Assembly (NCBI GenBank): GCA_000328365.1
Contig: KB299137.1
Location: 335,500-399,499 of the forward strand
DNA from: Capitella teleta
Taxonomy: Eukaryota; Annelida; Polychaeta; Capitellidae
Length of the DNA stretch: 64,000 nt
Reading direction: 5' to 3'
Part shown: in pieces, positions 13,201 through 23,726 of the stretch
How the letters are laid out: every line of letters starts with the position of its first letter
How positions within the stretch are numbered: position 1 is the stretch's first letter
The notes under the pieces: model-generated
What the model was told of the DNA's origin: nothing
Database searches by the model: none
The model's input: the letters and a program-made list of their open reading frames with translations, nothing else
Translations under genes and position numbers: made by a program

Positions 13201-15085
13201 TGTGAATACTTTTGTGACTTGAAATATATTCACTACATTGTACTTGTTGATCGATGAGATGCATCCTGTTTCTACAGAATCCTGCTAATACTCACACTAG
13301 TATTGTTTTCAATGTACCATTTAATTCCTCTTCTGTTTCTTCCTATTATGCTTACACAGATTTGATATCCTATCAATGTTCTGATCTATTTCACCTAAAT
13401 GTATGACTGTGTTTTGATGTGTATATTTCTTTCGAATTATGTTTATCATGGCACCATTTGTTTTGATAAGATAAGAACTACATAGTTGTCTAGAAAGTTT
13501 TGTTTGCTGTCGTGAATATAAACTAATAAATATATTTCTTCGGTTATCTTGTCGTTCTCGTCTTTTTATATTTGAGATCAGATTCTCATACGTTCATCAA
13601 GTATAAATTACCATATTGGTTTTGTATTCATTTGGCTTCTGAGAAGTGAAACCTGTATCACATAATCACAAGCAAAACTAATTATATTCTGGTGTTATAT
13701 ACCTGGGGAGAGAGTGCACACAATGCTTGGAATAATTATAATATCATAATGATTTATAAATATCATAATGCAAGGTACCCCATGTTACGGTCACATGGCT
13801 TTAATTAACACTTACATGATGTTTAAGTCTAGTATGGCTCTATAAACTATGGCAATGTATTATACTTTTGGGACAGAGAATACACGAACATACATCCATC
13901 GCTGATGGCTGACAAGTATCAAATGACCCCTACTATTACAAACAGTCCATTTGCATTAAAGATACAAAGTTCACACCGATAAATTGATACCATCAGCAGA
14001 AGTCCTTCCAAATATACATGTAGATCCATACTTTACATGCTAAACTGAAGGCTTCCACTCATCCACAAACCCAGCATATAAATACACACATTTCCAATCC
14101 AACTAGCAGAGACAGAGACAGACACAGACACAGAGTAGACACAGTCCAGTCAACCACAGCCACCAGTCTCCAAGACAACACCAACAGACCCCGAGATCCT
14201 CCTGCGATCAGTGATCGCTATAATTGACTGTCAAGTACCATTAAAGTCTACACGTTACAAACAGACGTCGCCCTTGTTGTTCCGGATCACCTTCGGGTAT
14301 CTTCAGCTGTGTCCGAGTATAAATGTAGAAGTGGAGTCGCTACACCCCAGCCATCAACATCATGCGAAATACATGCACATATGTAATAGCTGTTGGTCGC
14401 CAAGGATGTAGTTTGTTAAAGAATACATTGGCATGTGCATTGTAAGAATATATCAGGTTTTGCAAATTCAATATTGTCATAATTATAATAATAGCCACAT
14501 GTTAAAACATCGTCATATAGACAGACTTAAATTTAATTTAAGTTTCCTGCACTGTAAGTACGTTATTTTAGGGTGTTGCTAAAAACCTTCCGAAACTTAT
14601 TTGGTCTCAATAAGTTTCAGAAGGTTTTTAGCAACACCCAAGAATAACGTACGAATAGCGCTGGAAATCATTCGTACGGTAACGTACGAATAACCACAGC
14701 CAACTATCAATTAACGCAAGAGAAGTTAAACATAGGGATTAGGGGCATTAGGCTGCATTATGATTACGAAAGGGGAAATGTTCTACTCAACCGAAAATTT
14801 AGCGATCATGCAATAATCATTCATTATTAAAATAGTCAGTCATTCATAATCATCGATCATGATGATAATTCCTAGTAATTATAATGATAATACTCTATTA
14901 TTACACTGAATAAGTAATAACTGATAGGCCCCTACTCACTACTCAGGCTACTGATTAACTGAATCTTCCTTTTTATCACTTTAAATTCAATACTTGTCCA
15001 ACTTACCAATGAGTGCTTGTGACATGGCACGAGCCATGCCTCTTGATACATCATAAATATACACCTTCACGGGAAAACCGGCCAT
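10207..15085 (-). CDS. PPPDE (DeSI-type) thiol isopeptidase fused to a PUL domain
   Basis: Eleven exons in transcript order: 15085-15007, 11964-11873, 11812-11703, 11634-11512, 11457-11295, 11238-11094, 11040-10883, 10829-10653, 10601-10526, 10475-10426 and 10320-10207. All phases agree and give 428 residues. Residues 1 to about 135 are a PPPDE domain like vertebrate DESI1: [12 protein letters not shown] (5-16), GVWHTG with catalytic His35, and [11 protein letters not shown] with catalytic Cys105. DeSI enzymes remove SUMO or ubiquitin from substrates. Residues from about 210 to 428 form a helical, Armadillo-like region that I read as a PUL domain, the part of PLAA/Doa1 that binds Cdc48/p97. 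The linker is Asn/Ala/Ser-rich. Human DESI1 (168 aa) lacks the PUL part, while PPPDE-thioredoxin-PUL proteins are known elsewhere; I see no thioredoxin motif here. The 3-kb first intron carries repeats. Peptidase assignment is strong; PUL assignment is good. Confidence 0.88.
12153..12212 (+). repeat. Copy 1 of a 60-bp inverted repeat pair
   Basis: Begins ggctgtggttattc and ends cgctattcgtacgttattct. It matches the reverse complement of 14641-14701 with about four differences over 61 bases. It contains the short palindromic word cgtacg. Lies in intron 1 of the PPPDE-PUL gene, so the pair could fold together in the pre-mRNA. Confidence 0.75.
12484..12557 (-). pseudogene. tRNA-like remnant (tRNA pseudogene or tRNA-derived SINE head)
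   Basis: The ends pair as a perfect seven-base acceptor stem (GTCACCC with GGGTGAC). An A-box-like stretch TGACTCAGTGGCAGAGC and a B-box-like GGTTTGATTCG are present. The T stem has one mismatch and the anticodon stem one. The anticodon loop reads CTTTCAA, which would give UUC (Glu). The spacer between acceptor and D stem is too long (five bases instead of two), so a working tRNA is unlikely. No poly-A tail or clear target duplication was found. Confidence 0.55.
14558..14652. mobile_element. Foldback hairpin, MITE-like (44-bp arms)
   Basis: Left arm 14558-14601 and right arm 14609-14652 are inverted copies with about three mismatches, separated by a 7-base loop. The arms start and end with gtacgttatt and contain gttgctaaaaacctt. 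The outer part of the right arm overlaps copy 2 of the 60-bp repeat (14641-14701). No coding capacity, no clear target site duplication. It could be a small non-autonomous DNA transposon or the end of a larger one; a structured RNA is less likely but possible. Confidence 0.65.
14641..14701 (-). repeat. Copy 2 of the 60-bp inverted repeat pair
   Basis: Reverse-complement match to 12153-12212 at about 93 percent identity. It contains gtacgaat and cgtacg repeats, so it is itself partly palindromic, and it continues leftwards into the foldback hairpin. Confidence 0.75.
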
Positions 15086-15761
15086 ATTTGTTTGAAACAC
15101 TGTCAGATTTCTCTAGAAGAAGGAAATGTGACTTGCACCGGTGGATTCACGAGTTTTTTGTTTACGTTCTGCTGAATCACACGAAGAGAGCGAATGGATA
15201 ACATCGCCAAAAGCGAAAACATTTTCGGATCATAACGAGACATCACCAAAGGAAAAAACAAAATAAAAATTCCTAATAGTATCTTTTCTATGTGAACTCA
15301 GTGTTGAATCACTTTTGAATTAGATCTGAATAATAGCACAACTGATAACGAACGTATCAATTATTCCTTTCGGAATTTGCTGATCTTTAAGTGAACAATT
15401 CCCACCGATACACCTCATAGCAGACGCGCACTCCGCAGACGACACGAACTGGCCAAGTTCGTTCAATCTCTCAAGTTCGTAAATTAATTGGCTGTAAAAG
15501 TAGACATTTCCAATTCTATCATCTTAGTTATTATGTATTTCCACTAATGTGTTTCACAATCATATCACACTTCATCTAATTACAGTATTATGCTATATCA
15601 CGAGAACTGCAGTTCGAGTAACACGTACTAATCATAACGCATCACCCAGAACTCAACTTCGAATCTCTCTGGTTTTCTTTACATTTAGGTGTCAATAAAT
15701 TATAAATGTTTGTGTTTGTGTAAGTATTAATATATTTCTTGTACTTTTTGCGTTCTCAGCC
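15086..15761. promoter_or_regulatory. Head-to-head promoter region between the PPPDE-PUL and CNTD1-like genes
   Basis: 676 bases separate the start codons of two divergent genes, so they probably share a bidirectional promoter. It holds two copies of the recurrent word: atcataacga at 15229-15238 and aatcataacgcat at 15630-15642. No TATA box is convincing. Transcription starts cannot be placed. Confidence 0.55.
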
Positions 15762-18219
15762 ATGTGTGCCAACAAACGAGATCGCACGCTGACTGCATTT
15801 GAGGGTCCGTGTTTCAATTCTTCATCTCTGCGCTTCGACCCCAGCCTCATGACTGACTGGCTCGACAACCTGCGCGCTGAGAACGATCGTCAGCGAAGCA
15901 CCGACAACCCGGAGGTACGCTTGGCAGAACTTTTCAAAAGCACTCAATAAGTCTCAATTATCTATAGCAGTGAACTGAATCATATCACATTCACAGTACA
16001 AATATAGTGCTGGATATTTTGCAGAAAATTTGCAGTTTCAAACATTGCGTTGAATATATCTTCAAAGCCAGCGAGCGATTTCGTTTACCGGACGAAGCGA
16101 AATATCGCGCAGTGGGCATCTTTGACAGGTACGCCATAACGCCATGCAGCCACACATGCGAACCAAACACAATTAACAGGTTCCTCGTGCAACACATCAG
16201 AGATCTCTACAAGCACGTGCGCGAGTCCAACTCCAAAACAAAGATGCACGACTGGAAGCTAATCGTTGGTCGCGTTAAGAAACAGATCCCGTTGAGAATC
16301 GTCTCCTGTTGCCAATTGGCCAGCAAACTGACCGCTCACTACCGAGTGAGTTCCTCACCACATAAGCGTACCACAATAATCACCTTTGTAGGTTGTGAGC
16401 CCAAAGAGGGCGTTTGCTTACCTCAAGGAACTGGGCAGCAAATACAGCATTAACAGTATTCTGCAATCCGAGCTGAGAGTTCTCAAGACGTTGGATTACA
16501 ACATATCTCTGCCATGTCCATCTTTGTACATGGAGGCGCTACTGGAACTCATTGGTGATTATTCTTGGAATTGTGCATATTTGATATGTTTTTATACAGA
16601 GTAGGCCAAAAGTAGTCTATCTCCTCCAGGTTAAAGATCTCATTGCTTTCCAATCATCCAATGGTGCTACGGATTTATGAGAAAGTGTTACAAAACAGAT
16701 TACAGTGTAAAAATCAAACAAAATGATAGAAATATATACTTGGTATGGTTAGTCTAAATAGTCATGCTGCTATTCCTATCATTTCTATTCTAATTTCATC
16801 AACATTTATGCCGATTTATCTTAATTAATAGAGTGCATTTATTCTGCGATATTTCCTCTTTTGGAGGCCAACAGGGCCCTGGACCATGGATAAGCTTCAT
16901 TGAACTCTTTAATAAGCAACGCTCTCGTTCTATTGTTTTGTTTGAGGGTGTTATTGTTATGACAGTAGAACTCATGTTTATCTCCTAAAATCAAAACAAA
17001 GCAGAGAGTTTGTATTGAAGCGCCATGCAAGAGATAATATTAATTCCTTAATGCTCATTCAGGGGCTCATCTGATTTTGCTCTCTTTGCGATCAGTTGCA
17101 TTTGAATGTTCCTCCCTCATTCAAAATTGACTTTTTACTTGATTGGTTTACAATAATGGGCGCAGAATAACACAATCAATCCATACCAGGTAGTTATTAT
17201 TATTATTATTTTTTTTTTTTGGGGGGGGGGATAATTGATACATTTTAGCAAATTCTAGAGTTTTGTTTTTAACATGGAGCAGATAGACTACTTTTGGCCC
17301 ACTCTGTATATTGTGGGTTGATTGACAGGGCGAGATGTCACAGATCTTCAGGTCTCCATCATTCACGTAACCTCACTGAAAATTCTCGATTTGATATTTT
17401 TGAACTTTGACGAAATTTACACGGAGTTAGAGAATGCCGCGAGTGGCGTATCGAGACAGTGGGTGTTTGGTGGAATGCAGATGGTCTTTTTATATTTGTG
17501 TCTGTGCAGGCGGAAATATCTTCGGAATGACGGAATGTTGCAAGCGGCCGGCGCCATTGCTGCCTCTGTCTACATAATGGACCAAACGAAGACTGATAAG
17601 GTGCGTTATGATTACGATGTCAAGTGCGTTATGATCACGAACTAGCCTCACGCTTGTTCTAAATCATAACGCACTCTGCAAATGAGATCACAGCCACTTG
17701 ACAGAATTAATTTTCTGGGAAAATCTTATTGGATAGTTTGATTTCATTGGAATTGCCTAAGATATTCATGATATGTCCCAATTGAAGGATGTTCGCATCC
17801 ATCGTTGTATAGATGGGCGCAGAAGGCCGGCATTAAAATTACATGCTGATTATGAAAGGTATTCAAAGCCAGCCTTGAGTGCTCCTCGTATTCGGTTTAT
17901 GGCTGGCAGGCCACTCGTGGCATTTAGCACGTGAGCTAACATCTCCAGCGCGATTGATTTGGGCAAATAGGCATCAATTACATATAAAAATAATGACAAA
18001 GGTAGAGCGGTTGCAACATAATTGATTTGTTTAGCCTTTTAGGTTTTGCATGTAATTGCATTCTCAATGACTGATAATTATACCAAAGGGAATGGAGTGT
18101 TGAAAATTCCTCTTTTTCGACAGATCATCGAGCTGTTGAGTGGTCAAAGCGGGGAGCCGGCCGATGGCATACTGGACATTGCTACGGTCATTCTTCATCA
18201 GGTGTTGCAAGCGACTTAG
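15762..18219 (+). CDS. CNTD1: Cyclin N-terminal domain-containing protein 1 (meiotic crossover cyclin)
   Basis: Six exons: 15762-15914, 16025-16128, 16180-16345, 16392-16554, 17329-17600 and 18124-18219. All phases agree and give 317 residues; human CNTD1 is 330. Best-matching blocks are the cyclin-box helix LRIVSCCQLASKL, the block ELRVLKTLDYNISLP followed by MEALLELIG, and a C-terminal AGAIAASVYIMD segment corresponding to the human VGIIAASAFIQN segment. In mammals CNTD1 promotes crossover designation at meiotic prophase; the same role is inferred here. Intron 2 is 51 nt. A hydrophobic, Cys/Met-rich stretch in exon 5 (about 17463-17507) has no counterpart I recall in human CNTD1, but excising it as an intron would break the frame, so I kept it. 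The start codon follows a pyrimidine-rich leader. Intron 5 contains three copies of the recurrent 13-bp word, one of them starting at the donor itself. Confidence 0.9.
17601..17674. repeat. Three copies of the recurrent GTGCGTTATGATT word in CNTD1 intron 5
   Basis: Copies at 17601-17613 and 17624-17636 (forward) and 17662-17674 (reverse complement). The first copy begins exactly at the GT of the exon-5 splice donor, so the motif doubles as the 5' splice site. Confidence 0.75.
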
Positions 18220-19496
18220 GTAGTGGGTCAAACGGTCAGTTGACGGCCACCGGCTTAATGCATCTGGTCGATTTACATTAGAATGTTAATTATAATTGAA
18301 AATTTAATATATGCTTTTGTGCTTGCATAAATTAATGGCATTTTCATACGTGCACCGTGTTGATCGCGCCCCCTGGCGTTCGATGCAGATGACACAATGA
18401 TAAAAACATCCTCATATAAAATGCCCAAAAATTTATTTTTTTTTTCATCATCAATAATAACCATCTGTAAACATAATGTTATTTTTCATTCAGTTATACA
18501 GAGAGAATAAAAAGAAATAAAATGAAAGCAAACGCAGAATATAATTATTTAGGGAAACAAAGAAGTATTCTCGAAGTGTGTAACACACTTCAAAATTATT
18601 TCAAGCAGATATATTTACTTTCTACAGGAAGCGGTGTAATCCTTAATGGCACATGTATGTTATCGCTAATTATACGGGCTATATTTTACCCGACATGATC
18701 CAAACATTTTGCATAAAAACATAGAAAACACGAAAGAACAGAATGCATAAAATTCGGATTGTTGAAAAACAAACAAAAACAAAAAGATAGAAAGAGAAAC
18801 AAAAAAAAATCAGGTTTGCATGTACACCAGAGTGTACATAATTAGCGAATAGGTCGTCAGATCTGAGATATATATTTATATATGGCACATAGAAGCATAT
18901 CACATAAATATAAAGCAATTAGCACAGAATAGTATTGATAATTAACATTAAAAACTTCTTCTTGTTTAAACCTATAAAAAAATCCACCTCAATCCTGCCA
19001 CGAGGATCAAGTGGGTTAGGAATACTCCCCCAGGAAGAACATCCGGTTAATAAAATGGAAGAGAAATGACATCACAAAAGAACAGCAGGAGATGGTTATT
19101 AAAATAAATGCAAGAAAATACATTAAAACATGTAGCCCATAATCACAAAAAGAAACATAAAATCGAAATGAAATGAACAAAATAAACATTCTTTTTACCC
19201 TATCTGGCCTGTTTACATTGTTTGGTAAGCATCGTCGTATCTTGGGATATAAATTACCTATACTTGAATATATTAAAAACGGAGTATATAAAAGGGATTC
19301 AGATAGGTGGGGGAAGCGGGTTACTTGAGAGGTAGAGGTCTGTCCCTGCACTATGAAGAAGAGAGAATAATGGAATAATAGGAGGATGGGGGAGACGGGG
19401 TTGGGTGGATTGGATAGAACAGCGAAAGCAGCAGGCCGAATGGGTGGCGCTGTTACATGGAATCGCCACGAATTTATGGGGGGTTCTCATTATTTA

Positions 19497-19527
<31 letters not shown>

Positions 19528-20124
19528 GAGCGAGGGGACGAGCGGTTTTAAAACATATTTCTTGTTATACATTTGAATGCACTAAATAAAGAATACGCAG
19601 AAAAGTGGAAAATACAAACGAATACTCAATAATTACCCCAGAAAAATGACATGTGGTTCGGTTTGTTTTTTTAAACATAATTTCTAAAGATGAAGTAGAT
19701 TAATTAACCCTGTTTTGTCCAAATAACACAACAAAATAAGAATTCGCACTGGGATGGGATATGACGAGGAAATGCCCCTCAGAGGTCAATCAAGTGCATT
19801 CGACATTCAAGTAAATCGATCAGACAATTCCTCGTCTTGAACTTTCTCAGAATCATCGCCTGACACATTTAAACGCCACAATACATTATTTTTTTCTCCA
19901 ATTTATATATCAAAAGATGTTCGCGAGCACACGCAGGGCAAAGAAGATATCTGGTAAAACGCGATTGAAGTAAATAATAATAATAATAATGGAGTAGCAC
20001 ATTGAAAGAGCTAAAGAACGATCTTTCGGGAAGAAATCATTTAGAATGACGTAACACAAGAGGGAGTTGGTACGGAAGGATGTATTGCTCCAAATGGTCG
20101 CTCTTAGCAAGAGAGACGTGCATG
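18220..20124 (-). other. Long 3' UTR of zinc-finger gene B, overlapping the CNTD1 3' end
   Basis: Between the CNTD1 stop and the gene B distal stop there is no coding exon. The DNA is AT-rich with a 25-base A run near 19503. On the minus strand a canonical AATAAA lies at 18432-18437, giving gene B a 3' UTR of about 1.7 kb. On the plus strand the first clear AATAAA after CNTD1 is at about 18506-18511, so the two convergent transcripts probably overlap by roughly 100 bases. Confidence 0.5.
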
Positions 20125-23100
20125 TCAGCGGTAGCTGGGATACGACCGAGCCAGGTGTTGCAGCGCGGTGGCCACCTCATGCTCGGACATGGCTGCCCCC
20201 CGGGAAGGAGGCAGCGAGTGGTACGCCTGCAGTCCGGCTGCCGCCGCCGCGGCCGCAGAATACGAAGGCGACATTGACGCCGAGAGGAAGGGAGGGGGGT
20301 GCATGTGCAGTGGGGTTGCCACGGACGACGAGGGGGGGAGGGGGGATGATGACGACGAAGAGGGCTCGGCGTACTGGGGGAAGCTCAAGGGCTCCTCCTC
20401 CTCCACCTCCTCCACCTCCTCCTCCACCTCCTCCATCGCCTCCACCATCCACTGGAGGCCGGTTGCTGCTACTGGATGGTGATGGAGCGGAGAAGACGTG
20501 CATCTGCGGTGCATGTGTTGGTTGTTGTTGAGATTCGCTGGGGAAGTGGTTGACCGTCTCGGACGGCTTGTGCTCTTCAGGGGAGCGGGGGACCTGTCCT
20601 TCGGGGGAGGTCTGCTGGTATTGCGGGGTGTGAGGGGGCAGGGGCGTGCCCGGGTCGACAGGACGCGGCGAGTACATGTCCACATGTGGCGTCATCGGCG
20701 TCTTCGGGGCGTAGTCCTGTGGGTGAAGGTCGCTCATGGAGTAGGAGCGGTTTGGCGGTACACTCGGACTGCGAGCGAACTGATTCTGATGGTGATGATG
20801 CTGCTGCACTGCGCTGAGCAGCGAGCGTGTCGAATACGGGTCAGTGTCGCGACTGTACTGCGGCGCCGCAGGACTCGAGCAGGTCGAGTGCGACGGTGAA
20901 GCAGCCGCACTGCTGACGACGTGGCTGAGGTCGCGAGGTGTACTCTCGGCTGGCGACCCCCGGGGCGGTTCGTCATCGGCCTCCATCTTGAACGGCGGCA
21001 GCTCGGCGGCCATGCTGTGCGCGGGCATTGGCGTCAGAGGACTGTCGTTGGGGGGTGGGGGCGGTGAGGCCCGGTGCGGTGCAGGCGCCAGGCACAGGTT
21101 CTGCGGAGAGGGCTGATGCATGGGCGCCAACATGTGCAGGGAGGGTCCCATGACGCTCAACATCTGAGCGTCCAGTGGAGGAAGAGGCTCCCCGGGCACC
21201 AGACCGACCGGTCGCGTCATCATGACCTGCTCAGTGGGCGGCCGCTGCTTCCACTCGTCCAGGGCAGCTGTGTGGTGCGCGTCCAACTTCATCTCCATGT
21301 GTCGCAGCAGATACGTCTCCTTCGTGAAGAGCTTCTGGCACTGGTTCACGGGGCACGAGTAGAGCTGCAGGCGTAGGGCAGGGTCCGTGCCTGGATGTGT
21401 GGCCAGGTGCTTCACGTATCCAGTCTCGTGGCTGTACTTCTTGTTGCAGACGGGGCAGGCGAAGCGCTTCTCGCGTCGTCTCGGCTCTCGGGTCTCGATG
21501 AAATCGGAGAGAGGACGACCCCCGGCGAACACCCGCCAGTAGTCGGGGTGGTACTTGTGAATGTGCTTGAAGAAGCGCTCTTCGTCGGCGCAGTGTTTCT
21601 CACAAACCTGGCAGATGAGGTCCATCGGTCGTGCCAGCTGCGACGAATGCAGCTGCAAGAGAAAAAGATGTGAATGTCCCATTTCGCAGCTGATGAAGAT
21701 GATCAACCAGAATTGCATGACATCAAAATACTGATAATATTATATTGAGCAAAGAATTTCATTAATAACTCAATTGCACTGAACAAACTCTGAAAAATAC
21801 CCCAACATATCGATCGCGTTCATTGAAAACTGTCGAAGCATATCATTATGGGTAATGTATTGAAAACTGCAATTACATATTAGCACAGTAAGATTGCACT
21901 TAAATGGCAATAAGCGAGCAGAACGGGGATTCCCCGCCCTATTTACACAAGATAAGATTCAGCTTATTATACATCTAATCTAATCTAAGATAAGATCACT
22001 TCTGTTCCTGAATTCGACTAGCTCTGCAAACTATATAACCGAAATCTAACGTTTCACCAGATCGGTCAGCTGATATTTCCGCTTAGGTGTTGATACTACG
22101 ACTTCTAAGCCCCAATTATGCAACTTTATTTGTTACTGATGAACTTCGAAGAAAATAACAATCGATAATTGAGTATAGATCGTAATGTCAAGCGTGCGAT
22201 AACCGCTCGGCAGCCGCCAGGAGCCTCTCATTCGGAGACATTTGTTTGGGTCACAGACTGCACCGAAGTACATCATTCAATTTCGCCTACACTTTCTCAT
22301 TAATACTTGTTAACAACGCGGTTTTGTACGAAGGTCAACCTCATTCGGGCAATCGGGTTTGTACGCAGCTGTGCAACGTAACATTAAAGATAATTTATTG
22401 TAAAAAAAAAAAAAAATGTGAGAGAAAAAGCAAAAATAATGAAAGGCGAGGAGGGGTGATCAGCGTCCAAACGACTTTTAACACGGCAGAAAGCAAGAAG
22501 TCGTTCATCACGACACAAAGAAGTCATTAAAAATGGCTAATTGATCGGGGGTTAGTTTGATATACGACTTCTTAAGGCTGATATACGACCTGTTTGTGAA
22601 GCAGCAACACCTTTGGCGTACCATTAAAAAGCTGTATTTTATTATATATAAAAAATATGTATCCACAAGCATGCGAGATTTTTGATTTCTTGTCAAATAC
22701 CGTTATAGAAGAAAACAATTGACAACCGAAGAAACAGATACAGGAGGCAATTACACAAATAAGCACACGATATCATTAAGCAAGTCACGCGCGCGTAATT
22801 GGATGTACGTGAATGGAGATCACGGGTGACCCGTCTTTTTTTTTTTTTTTTTCATCTTTAAGCAGTGAGGAGCCCTGGAGATGTGTTGCGATCTGAGATA
22901 ATCTAAGTGTTGCGTTGCAATTCGGGGCTCCGTCTACCTGGATGACGATGCACGCCCCCACCCTGGACCCGCGAATCCAGGGCCCTGGATCTCCATGCTG
23001 CTACCCTGGATTCTGCTGCAGCGGCGTCACCGTGTATTGCATCATTAGAGCCTCGTCATCAGGTCAAAAGTTCAGCTTCTGGACTTTTTTCTCTCGCGTC

Positions 23101-23692
23101 CTCTTGTGCCCTTCGTCGTTAAGTCGGATGTTCCCCGTCTGAGGTCGGGATGAGATGAGGCTCAGGGCTTATTAAACCGCGCGATTCCCCCGGGGGTCGG
23201 GCAGGGGTGGCAACTGTCTCAGCATGTGACACCGGATGGTAAGACCCCCGGGTAATCATGATTGAGAGTTGCCTCTTAAGCGGGATGTGTTCTCATAATT
23301 CTGCAGTTTTTGCACTTGTATAGATCAACTGATTAAGCAATTGGGCCTTTGCGCAACAAGTCCTAAAAATATACATTTATTCGCTTTAAAAATAGATCGA
23401 TTCGAGACAGATCAATTTAGGACCCATATGATTAGATACCATCACCCCGAATCCGAATATTTAAAACAGACGTTGGAAACGACGCAAATTAAGACATTTA
23501 TTAGCGTGAATACTAATGAGCAAGGCCCTGGAGGGATGGGCCAATCAGCGAACAGAACAGATGAGGAGTCAGGAGGCGACAAAAAAAATGCGAGCAGCAA
23601 TTACTCATTCTGGTGGGTGCATTCACGAATGGAAAGAGTGCAGGGGAAAAATGCATAATTATCATGCAAGCAGGGCGCACAATGCAGTCTCT

Positions 23693-23726
<34 letters not shown>

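Noticed and set aside
17463-17509. A 47-nt GT...AG intron inside CNTD1 exon 5
   Set aside because: Removing it puts the downstream conserved block out of frame; the continuous frame is open throughout.
20067-21673. Long plus-strand open frames opposite the gene B last exon
   Set aside because: Shadows of the GC-rich coding exon on the minus strand; low-complexity Arg/Gly/Glu composition and no splice support.
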